A stretch of DNA of 64,000 nucleotides from Paraburkholderia ribeironis (GTDB lineage Bacteria; Pseudomonadota; Gammaproteobacteria; Burkholderiales; Burkholderiaceae): assembly GCF_900019265.1 (NCBI RefSeq), contig NZ_CYGX02000010.1:62001-126000 (forward strand), given 5' to 3'. Under the pieces are notes generated by a model that did not search any database, was not told the origin of the DNA, and saw only the letters and a program-made list of their open reading frames with translations. Below, one piece after another: positions 8,734-17,839 of the stretch (the first letter of the stretch is position 1; each line of letters opens with the position of its first letter). The position numbers were made by a program, and so were the translations under genes.

Positions 8734-9732
8734 TTATTCGGCTTTGGAGTCGCGCCGCAGCAGGGCGCTGACGGCATCGCGAGGCGCTACGCCATCGAAC
8801 AGCACGGCGCATACCGCTTGCGTGATCGGCATCTCGATTGCGTGAGCGCGGGCAATCGCGAGTACCGCTTGCGCGCAACGCACGCCTTCGGCCACGTGGC
8901 CGAGCGCGCCGAGGATGTCGTCGAGCGTACGGCCCGCGGCGAGTTGCACACCGACCGTGCGATTGCGCGACAGGTCGCCCGTCGCGGTCAGAATCAGATC
9001 GCCGAGGCCGGTCAGGCCAGTGAACGTTTCGGCCCGTCCGCCGAGCGTCACGCCAAGGCGCGACATCTCGGCCAGCCCGCGTGTAATCAGCGCCGCGCGC
9101 GCGTTCAGACCGAGTCCCAGACCGTCGGCAATACCGGTCGCAATGGCCAGCACGTTCTTCACCGCGCCGCCCACCTCCACGCCGACGATGTCGTCGCCGG
9201 TGTAGATGCGCATCGCGCCATGATGGAACGCGGCGACCGTGTGCTCGCGGCACGCCGCCGACTGGCTCGCAATGGTCAGCGCGACCGGCAGACCCTGCCC
9301 GACTTCGCGCGCGAAGCTCGGACCGGACAGCACGCCGTTACTGCGATGCGCCGGCAATTCAGCCGCGACCACCTGATGCGGCAACAACTGCGACTCGGCT
9401 TCGAAACCCTTGCACAACCACACCACAATCGCCGGCACCTTGCCCGCGTCGCGCATCGTCCGCAACAAGCCGCGCAGGCCGACCACGGGCGTCGCCACGA
9501 CGCACAAGGCGTCGTCGGCGAGCGCATGGTCGAGCGCGGCGCTCAGGTCCGCTTCGTAACGAAGCGCCGGCGGCAACGCAACACCCGCCAGATAGCGGGC
9601 GTTTTCGTGCGCAGAGGAAAGCTCGGCAATGAGCGCGGACTCGCGCGCCCACAACACCGTGTCGTGCCGTAAGGCCAGATGGCCGGCGAGGGCCGTGCCC
9701 CATGCGCCAGCACCGAGGACAGCAACCTTCAT
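8734..9732 (-). CDS. gpsA: Glycerol-3-phosphate dehydrogenase [NAD(P)+]
   Basis: Cytoplasmic enzyme that reduces dihydroxyacetone phosphate to sn-glycerol-3-phosphate for phospholipid synthesis. The 332-residue product begins [20 protein letters not shown], the N-terminal dinucleotide-binding loop. It also has the family core [13 protein letters not shown] and [22 protein letters not shown], with the catalytic Lys. An ATG at 9753 would add MSQAVPA and would start 1 base after the secB stop; neither start has a strong ribosome site. It is last in the rhodanese-grxC-secB-gpsA run. Confidence 0.96.
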   Translation of the reverse strand: MKVAVLGAGAWGTALAGHLALRHDTVLWARESALIAELSSAHENARYLAGVALPPALRYEADLSAALDHALADDALCVVATPVVGLRGLLRTMRDAGKVPAIVVWLCKGFEAESQLLPHQVVAAELPAHRSNGVLSGPSFAREVGQGLPVALTIASQSAACREHTVAAFHHGAMRIYTGDDIVGVEVGGAVKNVLAIATGIADGLGLGLNARAALITRGLAEMSRLGVTLGGRAETFTGLTGLGDLILTATGDLSRNRTVGVQLAAGRTLDDILGALGHVAEGVRCAQAVLAIARAHAIEMPITQAVCAVLFDGVAPRDAVSALLRRDSKAE

Positions 9733-9754
9733 GGCCGGCACTGCCTGCGACATG

Positions 9755-10228
9755 TTAGTGCGTGACGCCGTCGTGTTGCGCCGCGCCGTCCTGGCTGCCC
9801 ATCTGCGCGAGACGTTGCTCGTACAGCGCCTGGAAGTTGATCTCGGCGAGGTGGATCGGCGGGAAACCGGCGCGCGTGATCGCATCGGCGATGTTCGAGC
9901 GCAGGTACGGGAACAGGATCGTCGGGCATGCAATGCCGACCAGCGGATCGATCTGCTCGGTCGGGATGTTGCGGATGTCGAAAATGCCGGCTTGCTTGGC
10001 TTCGATCAGGAACGCGACCTTGTCCGACACCTTGGCCGTGACGGTGCCGGTGACGAGGATCTCGAACACCGTGTCGGCGAGGCGTTCGGCCTTCACGTCG
10101 ACTTCGACTTCGACCGACGGCATTTCCTGCTCGAGGAAGATAGCCGGCGAATTCGGCTGCTCGAGCGACATGTCCTTTAGGTAGATGCGCTGGATATTGA
10201 AGAACGGCTGGTTGTTCTCGTCGGACAT
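9755..10228 (-). CDS. secB: Protein-export chaperone SecB
   Basis: Cytosolic tetrameric chaperone that keeps pre-proteins unfolded and hands them to SecA. The 157-residue sequence has the family features [19 protein letters not shown] at the start, the [20 protein letters not shown] strand region, and [24 protein letters not shown] near the C-terminus. The start at MSDENNQP was chosen over an upstream frame extension with no family similarity. It follows grxC by 153 bases and precedes gpsA. Confidence 0.97.
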   Translation of the reverse strand: MSDENNQPFFNIQRIYLKDMSLEQPNSPAIFLEQEMPSVEVEVDVKAERLADTVFEILVTGTVTAKVSDKVAFLIEAKQAGIFDIRNIPTEQIDPLVGIACPTILFPYLRSNIADAITRAGFPPIHLAEINFQALYEQRLAQMGSQDGAAQHDGVTH

Positions 10229-10381
10229 GATTGAGTAATTCCCTGATAGGTATGCATGGCGGCGGTCCATGATTGCATGGGTCGCCAGATCGTTGCGGCG
10301 CATGGCCCGCCCATCGTGGCAGGCATACGCCGGCTTGTATTACACCCAGCCGCCCGCTTGCGCGCCGGCCGGCGGGCGAAT

Positions 10382-10642
10382 TCAGGCGGCTTCGAGCAGC
10401 GGCATCAAACCGCCCGCGCGGTCGAGCGCGGACAGGTCATCGTACCCGCCAACATGCGTCTCGCCGATGAACACCTGCGGCACCGTGCGACGACCGGTCC
10501 GGGTCATCATCTCGTCGCGACGGGACGGGTCCTTGTCGATCAGTACCTTCTCGACGTGCGCAACGCCGCGCGACTTTAAAAGACGTTCGGCCATCTGGCA
10601 ATACGGGCACACCTGGGTGCTGTACATGATCACTTTGTTCAC
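10382..10642 (-). CDS. grxC: Glutaredoxin 3
   Basis: Small dithiol glutaredoxin (86 residues) that reduces disulfides with glutathione. The active site is CPYC near residue 14 (STQVCPYCQMAERLL), with TVPQVFIGETHVGGYDDL carrying the cis-Pro and the glutathione-binding GG. The start is a GTG at 10642 that overlaps the TGA of the rhodanese gene (GTGA), with GGAG 7 bases upstream, so the pair is probably translationally coupled. Confidence 0.95.
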   Translation of the reverse strand: MNKVIMYSTQVCPYCQMAERLLKSRGVAHVEKVLIDKDPSRRDEMMTRTGRRTVPQVFIGETHVGGYDDLSALDRAGGLMPLLEAA

Positions 10643-11064
10643 TTCGCTGCTCCTTGTTTCACAACCGGCATACCGGCTTTCTGCCAGGCGTCGACGCCGC
10701 CTTCGAGAACATGGACTTCCGCGTATCCTGCATCCTGCACGATACGCGCTGCCTTGTTCGATTGCTGGCCGGTCTGGCACACCAGCAGCACCGGGTTGCT
10801 CTTGTTCTTCACGAGCTGCGCCACCTTCGCCTGCAAGTCCGCGAATTCAAGGTGCCGTGCCGCGGGCAAATGCCCTTTGGCGAAATCGGCGGACGGCCGC
10901 AGATCGATGACCGCCGCGTTGCGCCGGTTGATCAGTTGGGTCGCTTCCGCGGCCGACAGGCCGCCACGGCCACGCCGGCTGATCGTCGGCCACAGCAGCA
11001 ACCCACCGGAGATGAGGACGATCGCGATCAGTACAAGGTTTGTGTAGTCAGTGAAAAACTTCAC
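10639..11064 (-). CDS. Membrane-anchored rhodanese-like protein
   Basis: A 141-residue protein with an N-terminal membrane helix (about 8-24, LVLIAIVLISGGLLLW) and a single rhodanese domain facing one side of the membrane. The active-site loop is CQTGQQSN (LLVCQTGQQSNKAA), with the cysteine that carries sulfane sulfur. The layout matches the YibN-type proteins found beside grxC and secB in many proteobacteria. The start is a GTG at 11064. A TATAAT (minus strand, 11111-11116) about 50 bases upstream may be its -10 box. It overlaps grxC by 4 bases. Confidence 0.88.
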   Translation of the reverse strand: MKFFTDYTNLVLIAIVLISGGLLLWPTISRRGRGGLSAAEATQLINRRNAAVIDLRPSADFAKGHLPAARHLEFADLQAKVAQLVKNKSNPVLLVCQTGQQSNKAARIVQDAGYAEVHVLEGGVDAWQKAGMPVVKQGAAK

Positions 11065-11201
11065 GGAAAATCCGCCGAAAAAGAGGGAAATCGAAAAGGA
11101 CAATCCACCCATTATAAAATAACCGTCTGACGCGATGGCGGCGCTCCTCTAGAGGAACCTCGCAGCGCTTTACCGCTTCCTCACTACCGACCGGCAATCT
11201 C

Positions 11202-11948
11202 ATGTACAAACTCGTTCTCATCCGCCACGGCGAATCGACGTGGAACAAGGAAAACCGCTTCACCGGCTGGATCGACGTCGACCTCACCGAGCAGGGCAAC
11301 CGTGAAGCGCAGCAGTCGGGTGTGCTGCTCAAGGAATCCGGCTACACGTTCGACATCGCCTACACGTCCGTGCTCAAGCGCGCGATCCGCACGCTGTGGC
11401 ACGTGCAGGACCAGATGGATCTGATGTATCTGCCAGTCGTCCATTCGTGGCGCCTGAACGAGCGCCACTACGGCGCGCTGTCGGGGCTGAACAAGGCGGA
11501 AACCGCCGCCAAATTCGGCGACGACCAGGTGCTGGTCTGGCGCCGCAGCTACGACACGCCGCCGCCGGCGCTGGAGCCGACGGACGAACGCGCGCCGTAC
11601 GACGATCCGCGCTACGCGAAGGTGCCGCGCGAACAGCTGCCGCTCACCGAATGCCTGAAAGACACGGTCGCGCGTGTTCTGCCGCTGTGGAACGAATCGA
11701 TCGCGCCGGCCATCAAGTCGGGCCGCAAGGTCTTGATCGCCGCGCACGGCAATTCGATCCGCGCGCTGGTCAAGTACCTCGATAACATCTCGGACAGCGA
11801 CATCGTCGGCCTGAATATCCCGAACGGCGTGCCGCTCGTCTATGAACTCGACGAGAACCTAAAGCCGATCCAGCATTACTATCTGGGCGACCCGGAAGCG
11901 ATCGCACAGGCGCAAGCCGCGGTCGCCAAGCAAGGCAAGGCGGGCTGA
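11202..11948 (+). CDS. gpmA: 2,3-bisphosphoglycerate-dependent phosphoglycerate mutase
   Basis: Glycolytic/gluconeogenic enzyme that interconverts 3- and 2-phosphoglycerate through a phospho-histidine. At 248 residues it is of standard length. It has [10 protein letters not shown] at residues 6-15 with the phosphorylated His, the [12 protein letters not shown] substrate loop, and [15 protein letters not shown] with the second catalytic His. It is divergent from the rhodanese gene and followed by a GC-rich stem-loop. Confidence 0.97.
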   Translation: MYKLVLIRHGESTWNKENRFTGWIDVDLTEQGNREAQQSGVLLKESGYTFDIAYTSVLKRAIRTLWHVQDQMDLMYLPVVHSWRLNERHYGALSGLNKAETAAKFGDDQVLVWRRSYDTPPPALEPTDERAPYDDPRYAKVPREQLPLTECLKDTVARVLPLWNESIAPAIKSGRKVLIAAHGNSIRALVKYLDNISDSDIVGLNIPNGVPLVYELDENLKPIQHYYLGDPEAIAQAQAAVAKQGKAG

Positions 11949-12252
11949 TTCCGCCCTCGTGCCGCGGCTTTGCGCTGAAGAAACCCAGCGCAGCCGCGGC
12001 GCAGAACCCGCGCCGACCAACAACGAGCACCGGTGGGCGCGGCCGGCCTCGCGCGAGTGGGGTGCTCCAGATGTCAGCGGCGTATTACCGCAGATTACTT
12101 CGCCATCGAGGGCGCGATCGCACGAACCCGGTCGGGTCCCTGTTGTCGAATCACGATTGCCTGCGCCTTCCCCTGTCAAGGCGAGTGTGCAGTTATACTT
12201 GTCCGTCCAATTTCCTCTACGCTGCCACGCGCTTCCGACCGCAACAGACTCT
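11949..12252. other. Gap between gpmA and ctpA
   Basis: About 300 bases. The first part holds the stem-loop at 11961-12000. A TATACT at 12194-12199 could be a -10 box for ctpA, but I find no good -35 at the right distance. I see no gene. Confidence 0.4.
11961..12000 (+). terminator. GC-rich stem-loop after gpmA
   Basis: A strong inverted repeat exactly fills this stretch: GCCGCGGCT at the 5' arm and AGCCGCGGC at the 3' arm, extended inward by GCGCTG/CAGCGC with a 2-base bulge. It begins 13 bases after the gpmA stop. There is no clear T-run after it, so it may be a weak or 3'-end-protecting structure rather than a classical terminator. Confidence 0.55.
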
Positions 12253-13821
12253 ATGCGAAAGAACCTGAAAAATATCGGCCTGATCGCCGCGGGCCTTGCT
12301 ACCGGTGCATTTGCCACCCTGCAACTTTCCGCCTCGGCCCAGCAACCCGCTAGCGCGGCCGCACCGCTGCCGCTAGACCAACTCAGGCTCTTTGCCGAAG
12401 TCTTCGGGCAAATCAAACACGAATACGTCGAACCGGTCGACGACAAAAAGCTCCTCACCTCTGCGATCAAGGGCATGGTGTCGAGCCTCGACCCGCATTC
12501 GTCGTACCTCGACAAGACCGACTACGAAGAACTGCAGGAGCAGACCAAGGGTCGCTTCGCCGGTCTGGGCATCGAAATTTCGTCGGAAGACGGTCTGATC
12601 AAGGTCATTTCGCCGATTGAAGACACACCTGCGTTCCGCGCCGGCATCCGTCCGGGCGACCTGATCACACGCATCAACGACAAGCCCGTGCGCGGCATGA
12701 CGCTCGACCAGGCGGTCAAGCAGATGCGCGGCGAGCCGGGCACCAAGGTCACACTGACCATCTTCCGCAAGACCGACGACCGCACGTTCCCGCTCACCGT
12801 GACGCGTGCGATCATCAAGGTGCAGTCGGTCAAGGCGAAGATTCTGGCGCCTGGCTTCGCGTATGTGCGTATCACCAGCTTCCAGGAACGCACCACGCCT
12901 GATCTGGCCGCCAAGCTGCAAGACATTGCGCGCCAGGAGCCGAACCTGAAGGGTCTCATCCTCGATCTGCGCAACAACGGCGGCGGTCTGCTGCAAAGCG
13001 CGGTCGGCGTGGCCGGCGCGTTCCTGCCGCCGAACTCGGTGGTGGTGTCCACCAATGGACAGATCCCGGATTCGAAGCAGGTCTATCGCGACACTTACGA
13101 CAACTACCGCCTGCAATCCTTCGAGAACGATCCGCTGAAGGACATCCCGCCGATCTTCAAGACCGTGCCGATGGTCGTGCTGACCAACGCGTACTCGGCG
13201 TCGGCGTCGGAAATCGTCGCGGGTGCGTTGCAGGATCAGCATCGTGCGCTGATCCTCGGCAAGACCACCTTCGGCAAGGGTTCGGTGCAAACCGTCCGAC
13301 CCATGACCGCGGAAACCGCGCTGCGCCTGACCACCGCGTACTACTACACGCCGAGCGGCCGTTCGATCCAGAACAAGGGCATCCGCCCCGACATCCCGGT
13401 CGATCAGTACGCCGAAGGCGACCCGGACGACGCGCTCGTGACCCGCGAAGTCGACTACTCGAATCACCTTGCGAACACGCAGGACCCGAACGAGAAGAAG
13501 GAAGCGGAACAGCGCGAACAGGAACGCATGGACCAGCTGCGCCAGCTCGAAGAACAGAACGACAAGAAGACGCCGGAACAGCGCCAGAAGGATCGTGAGC
13601 GCAAGCCGGTCGAATTCGGTTCGACCGACGACTTCATGCTGCAACAGGGGCTGGGCAAGCTCGAAGGCAAGCCGGTTCAGGAATCGAAGTCGCTGACCGA
13701 GCGCCGTCTCGCGCAGAACAAGCCGGCCACGTCGGCGTCCGCGCCGGTCGCGGTGAAGCCAACGCAACCGGTGCCGGGCGCATCGGTCCCGGCTTCGGCG
13801 CCGGCTGCGCAAGGCAAGTAA
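12253..13821 (+). CDS. C-terminal processing S41-family peptidase (CtpA)
   Basis: Periplasmic serine protease of the C-terminal processing family, 522 residues. In order: signal peptide or anchor (about 5-30, ending SASAQQ), an N-terminal domain, a PDZ domain (about 105-190, GLGIEISSEDGLIKV and the TPAFRAGIRPGDLI substrate groove) and the S41 catalytic domain with NAYSASASEIVAGALQD (Ser of the Ser-Lys dyad) and GKTTFGKGSVQTV (Lys). The C-terminus after about residue 400 is charged and coiled-coil-like (KKEAEQREQERMDQLRQLEEQ), then Pro/Ala-rich. Family members trim peptidoglycan hydrolases and other envelope proteins. A perfect 15-base-pair hairpin follows. Confidence 0.95.
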   Translation: MRKNLKNIGLIAAGLATGAFATLQLSASAQQPASAAAPLPLDQLRLFAEVFGQIKHEYVEPVDDKKLLTSAIKGMVSSLDPHSSYLDKTDYEELQEQTKGRFAGLGIEISSEDGLIKVISPIEDTPAFRAGIRPGDLITRINDKPVRGMTLDQAVKQMRGEPGTKVTLTIFRKTDDRTFPLTVTRAIIKVQSVKAKILAPGFAYVRITSFQERTTPDLAAKLQDIARQEPNLKGLILDLRNNGGGLLQSAVGVAGAFLPPNSVVVSTNGQIPDSKQVYRDTYDNYRLQSFENDPLKDIPPIFKTVPMVVLTNAYSASASEIVAGALQDQHRALILGKTTFGKGSVQTVRPMTAETALRLTTAYYYTPSGRSIQNKGIRPDIPVDQYAEGDPDDALVTREVDYSNHLANTQDPNEKKEAEQREQERMDQLRQLEEQNDKKTPEQRQKDRERKPVEFGSTDDFMLQQGLGKLEGKPVQESKSLTERRLAQNKPATSASAPVAVKPTQPVPGASVPASAPAAQGK

Positions 13822-13836
13822 GCAGCCCGCCCTGGT

Positions 13837-13873
13837 GTGTGTCTTCGCAGCGCATCGAGCTGCGAAGACACAC
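13837..13873 (+). terminator. Perfect 15-bp inverted repeat after ctpA
   Basis: Arms GTGTGTCTTCGCAGC (13837-13851) and its exact complement (13859-13873) flank a 7-base loop, 15 bases after the ctpA stop. No T-run follows, so it is either a terminator that needs no long U tract or an mRNA-stabilising 3' structure. Confidence 0.6.
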
Positions 13874-13987
13874 GGCAACACCCGCAACGCCCCCCCACCC
13901 TTCGCGCGATTAAAATAACAGCCACACCACGCGCGCGGCGGACCGCAGGTCTGCGTCCCGATGCGCGGCACACTGACGCGCCCCGCC

Positions 13988-14746
13988 ATGAATGACGATC
14001 AACTCCTTCGCTACTCCCGCCACATCCTCGTCGACGAAATCGGCATCGAGGCGCAGCAGCGCTTCATCGACGCGCACGCGATCATCGTCGGCGCGGGCGG
14101 CCTGGGTTCGCCTGCTGCGATGTATCTCGCGGCAGCCGGCGTCGGCCGTTTGACGCTGGTCGATGCCGATACGGTCGATCTGACCAATCTGCAGCGGCAG
14201 ATCCTGCACGTCAGCGCATCGATCGGGCGCAAGAAGGTGGAGTCCGGGCGCGATGCGATCGCACAGCTCAATCCCGAGGTGGCGGTGAACGCGGTGGCCG
14301 AGCGCGTCGACGATGCATGGCTCGATCGCGAGGTCCCGCACGCCACCGTCGTGCTCGATTGCACCGACAATTTCGCGACGCGCCACGCGATCAATCGCGC
14401 GTGCGTGAAGCACGGCGTGCCACTGGTGTCGGGCGCGGCGTTGCGCTTCGACGGCCAGATCAGCACCTTCGATTTCCGCGACGCCGCGTCGCCGTGCTAT
14501 GCGTGCGTATTTCCGGAAGACCAGCCATTCGAGGAAGTCGCATGCTCGACGATGGGTGTGTTCGCGCCGACGGTCGGCATCATCGGCTCGATGCAGGCCG
14601 CTGAAGCGCTCAAGGTGATTGGCGAGATCGGCACGCCGCTGGTGGGCCGCCTGATGATGCTCGATTCGCTGCGGATGGAATGGAACACGATGCGTGTCGC
14701 GCGCCAGCCGGATTGCCCGGTGTGCGGGCAAACGCATCACGCTTGA
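13988..14746 (+). CDS. moeB: Molybdopterin-synthase adenylyltransferase / ThiF-family E1-like protein
   Basis: Adenylates the C-terminal Gly-Gly of MoaD (or ThiS), the step before sulfur loading in molybdopterin or thiamine synthesis. The 252-residue product begins with the family signature NDDQLLRYSRHILVDEIG, then the nucleotide loop IIVGAGGLGSPAAMYLAAAG, LQRQILH, DCTDNFATRHAINRAC and the two zinc-binding CxxC pairs (CYAC and CPVC). No rhodanese domain is fused. Without moaD or thiS nearby I cannot separate MoeB from ThiF. Converges with ptsI across a shared terminator. Confidence 0.9.
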   Translation: MNDDQLLRYSRHILVDEIGIEAQQRFIDAHAIIVGAGGLGSPAAMYLAAAGVGRLTLVDADTVDLTNLQRQILHVSASIGRKKVESGRDAIAQLNPEVAVNAVAERVDDAWLDREVPHATVVLDCTDNFATRHAINRACVKHGVPLVSGAALRFDGQISTFDFRDAASPCYACVFPEDQPFEEVACSTMGVFAPTVGIIGSMQAAEALKVIGEIGTPLVGRLMMLDSLRMEWNTMRVARQPDCPVCGQTHHA

Positions 14747-14775
14747 TGCCTGCGAAACGCTGAACGCCACATGAA

Positions 14776-14807
14776 AAAACGCCGCACGACGGGACGTGCG
14801 GCGTTTT
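14776..14807. terminator. Bidirectional terminator between moeB and ptsI
   Basis: AAAACGCCGCAC (14776-14787) and GTGCGGCGTTTT (14796-14807) form a 12-bp stem with an A-run on the left and T-run on the right, so it can stop transcripts from both convergent genes. Confidence 0.9.
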
Positions 14808-14833
14808 CCGTTTGAAGCCACCAGGCTGGCGTT

Positions 14834-16588
14834 TCACGCCTGCGCGACGCGTCTGAGCGCCGCCTGCACTTCTTCCGGTTCGAACGAAGCCAGTACATCG
14901 GCGACCGGCTTTTCAAGCGTCTTCAGATGCGAGCGCAGCACTTCCTGCTTGACCACCAGCAACTGGCTCGGATGCATCGAGAACTCGGTGAGACCCATGC
15001 CGAGCAACAGACGCGTCAACGCCGGATCCCCCGCCATCTCGCCGCACACCGACACGGGTACGCCCGCGCGCTTCGCCTCGCGCAACGTGAACGCGATCAG
15101 ATGCAGCACCGCCGGATGCAGCGGGTCGTAAAGGTGCGCAACCGAGTTGTCCGCACGATCGATTGCCAGCGTGTACTGGATCAGATCGTTGGTGCCGATC
15201 GACAGAAAGTCGAGCCGCTTCAGGAACAGCGGCAACGCAATCGCGGCGGCCGGAATTTCGATCATCGCGCCGACCTGCACATTCGGATCGTAGGCGATGC
15301 CCGCGTCGTCCAGTTGACGCTTGGCTTCGTGAATCAGATCGAGCGTCTGGTCGATTTCCTGCGCGTGCGCGAGCATCGGAATCAGAATCTTCACCTTGCC
15401 GAACGCCGACGCGCGCAGAATCGCGCGCAACTGCGTGAGGAACATTTGCGGCTCCGAGAGACTCCAGCGAATCGCTCTGAGTCCCAGCGCCGGATTCGCG
15501 GCGGGCTCATAGTCATCGCCTGCGCTCATCGAGTCGAGCGGCTTGTCGGCGCCGACGTCGATGGTGCGAATCGTGACCGGCAAGCCGTTCATCAACTCGA
15601 CCGCCCGACGGTACGCGGCAAACTGCTCCTCCTCTTCCGGCATGCGGTCCTTGTGATTCATGAACAGGAACTCGGTGCGGAACAGGCCCACGCCAGTTGC
15701 CCCCGAGTTGACCGCCGCGTGTGCGTCTTCCGGCAGCTCGATGTTCGCCCACAGGTCGATGCGCGTGCCGCACAGCGTTTGCGTCGGCGAGAACTTCAGC
15801 CGCTGCAGCTTGCGCTGCTCGAGCTCCTTCTCGCTTTGACGGTATGAGTATTCCTCCAGCACGATCGGCGCGGGATCGACGATCACGATGCCATGATCGC
15901 CATCGACAATGATCAGGTCGTCCTGACGGATCAGCGAGCTCGCGTGCTGCACGCCGACCGCGGCCGGGATGCCCAGGCTGCGCGCGACGATCGCCGTATG
16001 CGACGTGCGACCGCCGAGGTCCGTGACGAAGCCCTGAAACGTCTGCGTCTTGAACTGCAGCATGTCGGCCGGCGCGATGTCGTGCGCGACCACGATCATC
16101 TCGCTGCACGCACCGTGCACGCCATCGGCCAGCGTCGCCGATGCGCCCGCAAGCGCCTTCAGCACGCGCTCGACGACCTGTTCGATGTCGGCTTTGCGCT
16201 CGCGCAGGTACTCGTCTTCGATATCGTCGAAATGGCGTGACAGGCGCTCGAGTTGTTCGGTTAGCGCCCACTCCACGTTGTAGCGGCGCGTGCGGATCAG
16301 GTCGATGGTTTCCTGCACGAGCATCGCATCGTTCAGGATCATTGAATGAACATTGATGAATGCGCCCATTTCGCTCGGCGCATCCGCGGCGAGATCGGCG
16401 CGCAACGCGTCGAGCTCGTGATGAACGTGTTGCTGGGCCGCGCGAAAGCGCCCGACTTCCCCGTCGATCTGCGTGGGTTCGATCAGATAGTGGTCCACGT
16501 CAAGTGCTGCCGGGGCGATCAGATAGGCCCGCCCAATGGCGATACCGCGTGACACGGGAATTCCATGCAGCGTGAAGGACACGCGCAC
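14834..16588 (-). CDS. ptsI: PTS enzyme I (phosphoenolpyruvate-protein phosphotransferase)
   Basis: First enzyme of the phosphotransferase system; it takes phosphate from phosphoenolpyruvate and passes it to HPr. At 584 residues it is a plain enzyme I without the GAF domain of PtsP. The active His is in GGRTSHTAIVARSLGIPAAVG (about residue 190), with the PEP-binding barrel marks GVGLFRTEFLFM, and SIGTNDLIQYTLAIDR with SVCGEMAGDP near the C-terminus. It lies 320 bases after ptsH with a terminator in the gap, so its level may differ from that of HPr. No sugar-specific IIBC genes are in view. Confidence 0.97.
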   Translation of the reverse strand: MRVSFTLHGIPVSRGIAIGRAYLIAPAALDVDHYLIEPTQIDGEVGRFRAAQQHVHHELDALRADLAADAPSEMGAFINVHSMILNDAMLVQETIDLIRTRRYNVEWALTEQLERLSRHFDDIEDEYLRERKADIEQVVERVLKALAGASATLADGVHGACSEMIVVAHDIAPADMLQFKTQTFQGFVTDLGGRTSHTAIVARSLGIPAAVGVQHASSLIRQDDLIIVDGDHGIVIVDPAPIVLEEYSYRQSEKELEQRKLQRLKFSPTQTLCGTRIDLWANIELPEDAHAAVNSGATGVGLFRTEFLFMNHKDRMPEEEEQFAAYRRAVELMNGLPVTIRTIDVGADKPLDSMSAGDDYEPAANPALGLRAIRWSLSEPQMFLTQLRAILRASAFGKVKILIPMLAHAQEIDQTLDLIHEAKRQLDDAGIAYDPNVQVGAMIEIPAAAIALPLFLKRLDFLSIGTNDLIQYTLAIDRADNSVAHLYDPLHPAVLHLIAFTLREAKRAGVPVSVCGEMAGDPALTRLLLGMGLTEFSMHPSQLLVVKQEVLRSHLKTLEKPVADVLASFEPEEVQAALRRVAQA

Positions 16589-16908
16589 CTCCTCTAGTTG
16601 TGTGATGCCGCGGCAAACCGCTGCAATGCGCTCAGACTCGTGTCGTCATTATAAATTCCGCACCCTCGGCAGATAGCCCGGGGCTGTGTGCAGCGCAGCA
16701 CGAATTGTCGTAATCAACACGACCCTATGCCTTCAGCGCGCTTGCGTTCCGCCGACACGCATCCGGCATGCATACACGCTAACGGGCAGGTCGATTCACG
16801 CGCCGTCTCGCGAATCAATGGACCGCCGAAGTGCACTCAATCATGCGCTAAAAAAAACGCCGCGGACAGCCGCGGCGTTGGCGCTCATCGCAAACGTGCA
16901 CGCGTTGC
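16589..16908. other. Gap between ptsH and ptsI
   Basis: 320 bases with no supported gene. It holds the terminator at 16850-16879 and otherwise presumably a ptsI promoter; I see no strong consensus boxes. Confidence 0.4.
16850..16879 (-). terminator. Rho-independent terminator after ptsH
   Basis: On the minus strand a 10-bp stem AACGCCGCGG/CCGCGGCGTT with a 4-base loop is followed by eight T residues (A-run 16850-16857 on the plus strand). It stands 30 bases past the ptsH stop and upstream of ptsI, so it should end or attenuate the EIIA-HPr transcript before enzyme I. Confidence 0.9.
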
Positions 16909-17178
16909 TTATTGTCCCTCGCCGAATTTATCCGCGATCAGTTTCAGCAATGCGTCCATCGCCTCTTTTTCGTCAGCGCCTTCCGTTTCGATCAGCACGG
17001 TGCTGCCGATGCCTGCAGCCAGCATCATCACACCCATGATGCTCTTCGCATTGATACGGCGGCCATTGCGGCTCATCCAGATTTCCGCCTGGTAGTTGCC
17101 CGCGAGTTGCGTCAACTTGGCCGACGCGCGTGCGTGCAGCCCCAGCTTGTTCACAATAGTCGTTTCGTGTTGCAGCAT
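16909..17178 (-). CDS. ptsH: Phosphocarrier protein HPr
   Basis: Small phosphocarrier (89 residues) between enzyme I and EIIA. The phosphorylated His is in KLGLHARASAKLTQLA (about residue 15). The second conserved region is AKSIMGVMMLAAGIGSTV; the Ser is in the place of the HPr-kinase site. I start at MLQHETT; upstream in-frame sequence does not resemble HPr. It follows the EIIA gene by 133 bases. Confidence 0.96.
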   Translation of the reverse strand: MLQHETTIVNKLGLHARASAKLTQLAGNYQAEIWMSRNGRRINAKSIMGVMMLAAGIGSTVLIETEGADEKEAMDALLKLIADKFGEGQ

Positions 17179-17311
17179 GTGGTGGTCCGAAGCGCGGGTA
17201 AGTGTGGTTGTGAAGAGTGAAACTGCAAACCTGTGGCAATGCGATTGAAGCCTTGACAAGCCGGTCGCGTGGCTTTTCCGTGCTGCCTCGCTGTGCTGCC
17301 TCGCGTGCTAC

Positions 17312-17839
17312 CTATAAACCGGCCGAGTCGGCCTTCTGGGTCAGATCCGCATCGGCCGGCAACGCGGGCAGACAATCGCCGGGCGCCGCATCGGGCGGCA
17401 GAGCCGCCACGCATTCGCCCGCAGCCGTGGCAGGCTCGGCGCACGCGGGTACCGCTGGTCCGATCGCATGCACGCCCTTGGTCGCGCCGGCGAGCGCCTT
17501 GTCGACCAGCGTGTCGAGCGGGGTAGCGCGATAACAGACCGCGCGCACCAGCATCGGCAAGTTGACGCCGCACAGTACGCGCACATTCGGCACCGTGGCA
17601 AGCCGACCCGCGATATTCGCTGGCGTTGCACCGAACATATCGGTGAGCACGAGGGCGCCGTTCTCTTCCTTGAGACGCTCGATCTCCGTGCTCGCGACCA
17701 CAACCATTTGGGCGGGATCGCAATCGGGCGATACATCGATCACACCGATCCGCGCCGGCAAGCCACCATAGATATGCGAAATACAATCGCGCAACGCAGT
17801 GGCGAACGGAGCGTGCGCAATGATCAGAATGCCTGCCAT
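17312..17839 (-). CDS. PTS EIIA, mannose/fructose family, with extended C-terminus
   Basis: A single-domain EIIA of the mannose family: MAGILIIAHAPFATALRDC at the start carries the phosphorylated His (residue 9), followed by LVLTDMFGATPANIA and CGVNLPMLVRAV. The domain is complete by about residue 130. The remaining 45 residues are a Pro/Ala/Cys-rich tail with repeated CAEP, ECVAALPPD, DCLPALPAD patterns, longer than usual. With HPr and enzyme I and no membrane IIC/IID, it is likely a regulatory phosphorelay, as known for the incomplete PTS of Ralstonia. The start at 17839 is set by the conserved N-terminus. Confidence 0.9.
   Translation of the reverse strand: MAGILIIAHAPFATALRDCISHIYGGLPARIGVIDVSPDCDPAQMVVVASTEIERLKEENGALVLTDMFGATPANIAGRLATVPNVRVLCGVNLPMLVRAVCYRATPLDTLVDKALAGATKGVHAIGPAVPACAEPATAAGECVAALPPDAAPGDCLPALPADADLTQKADSAGL

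Noticed and set aside
12373..13989. Minus-strand frame opposite ctpA
   Set aside because: No recognisable motifs and crosses the ctpA terminator region; the plus strand has a complete S41 protease.
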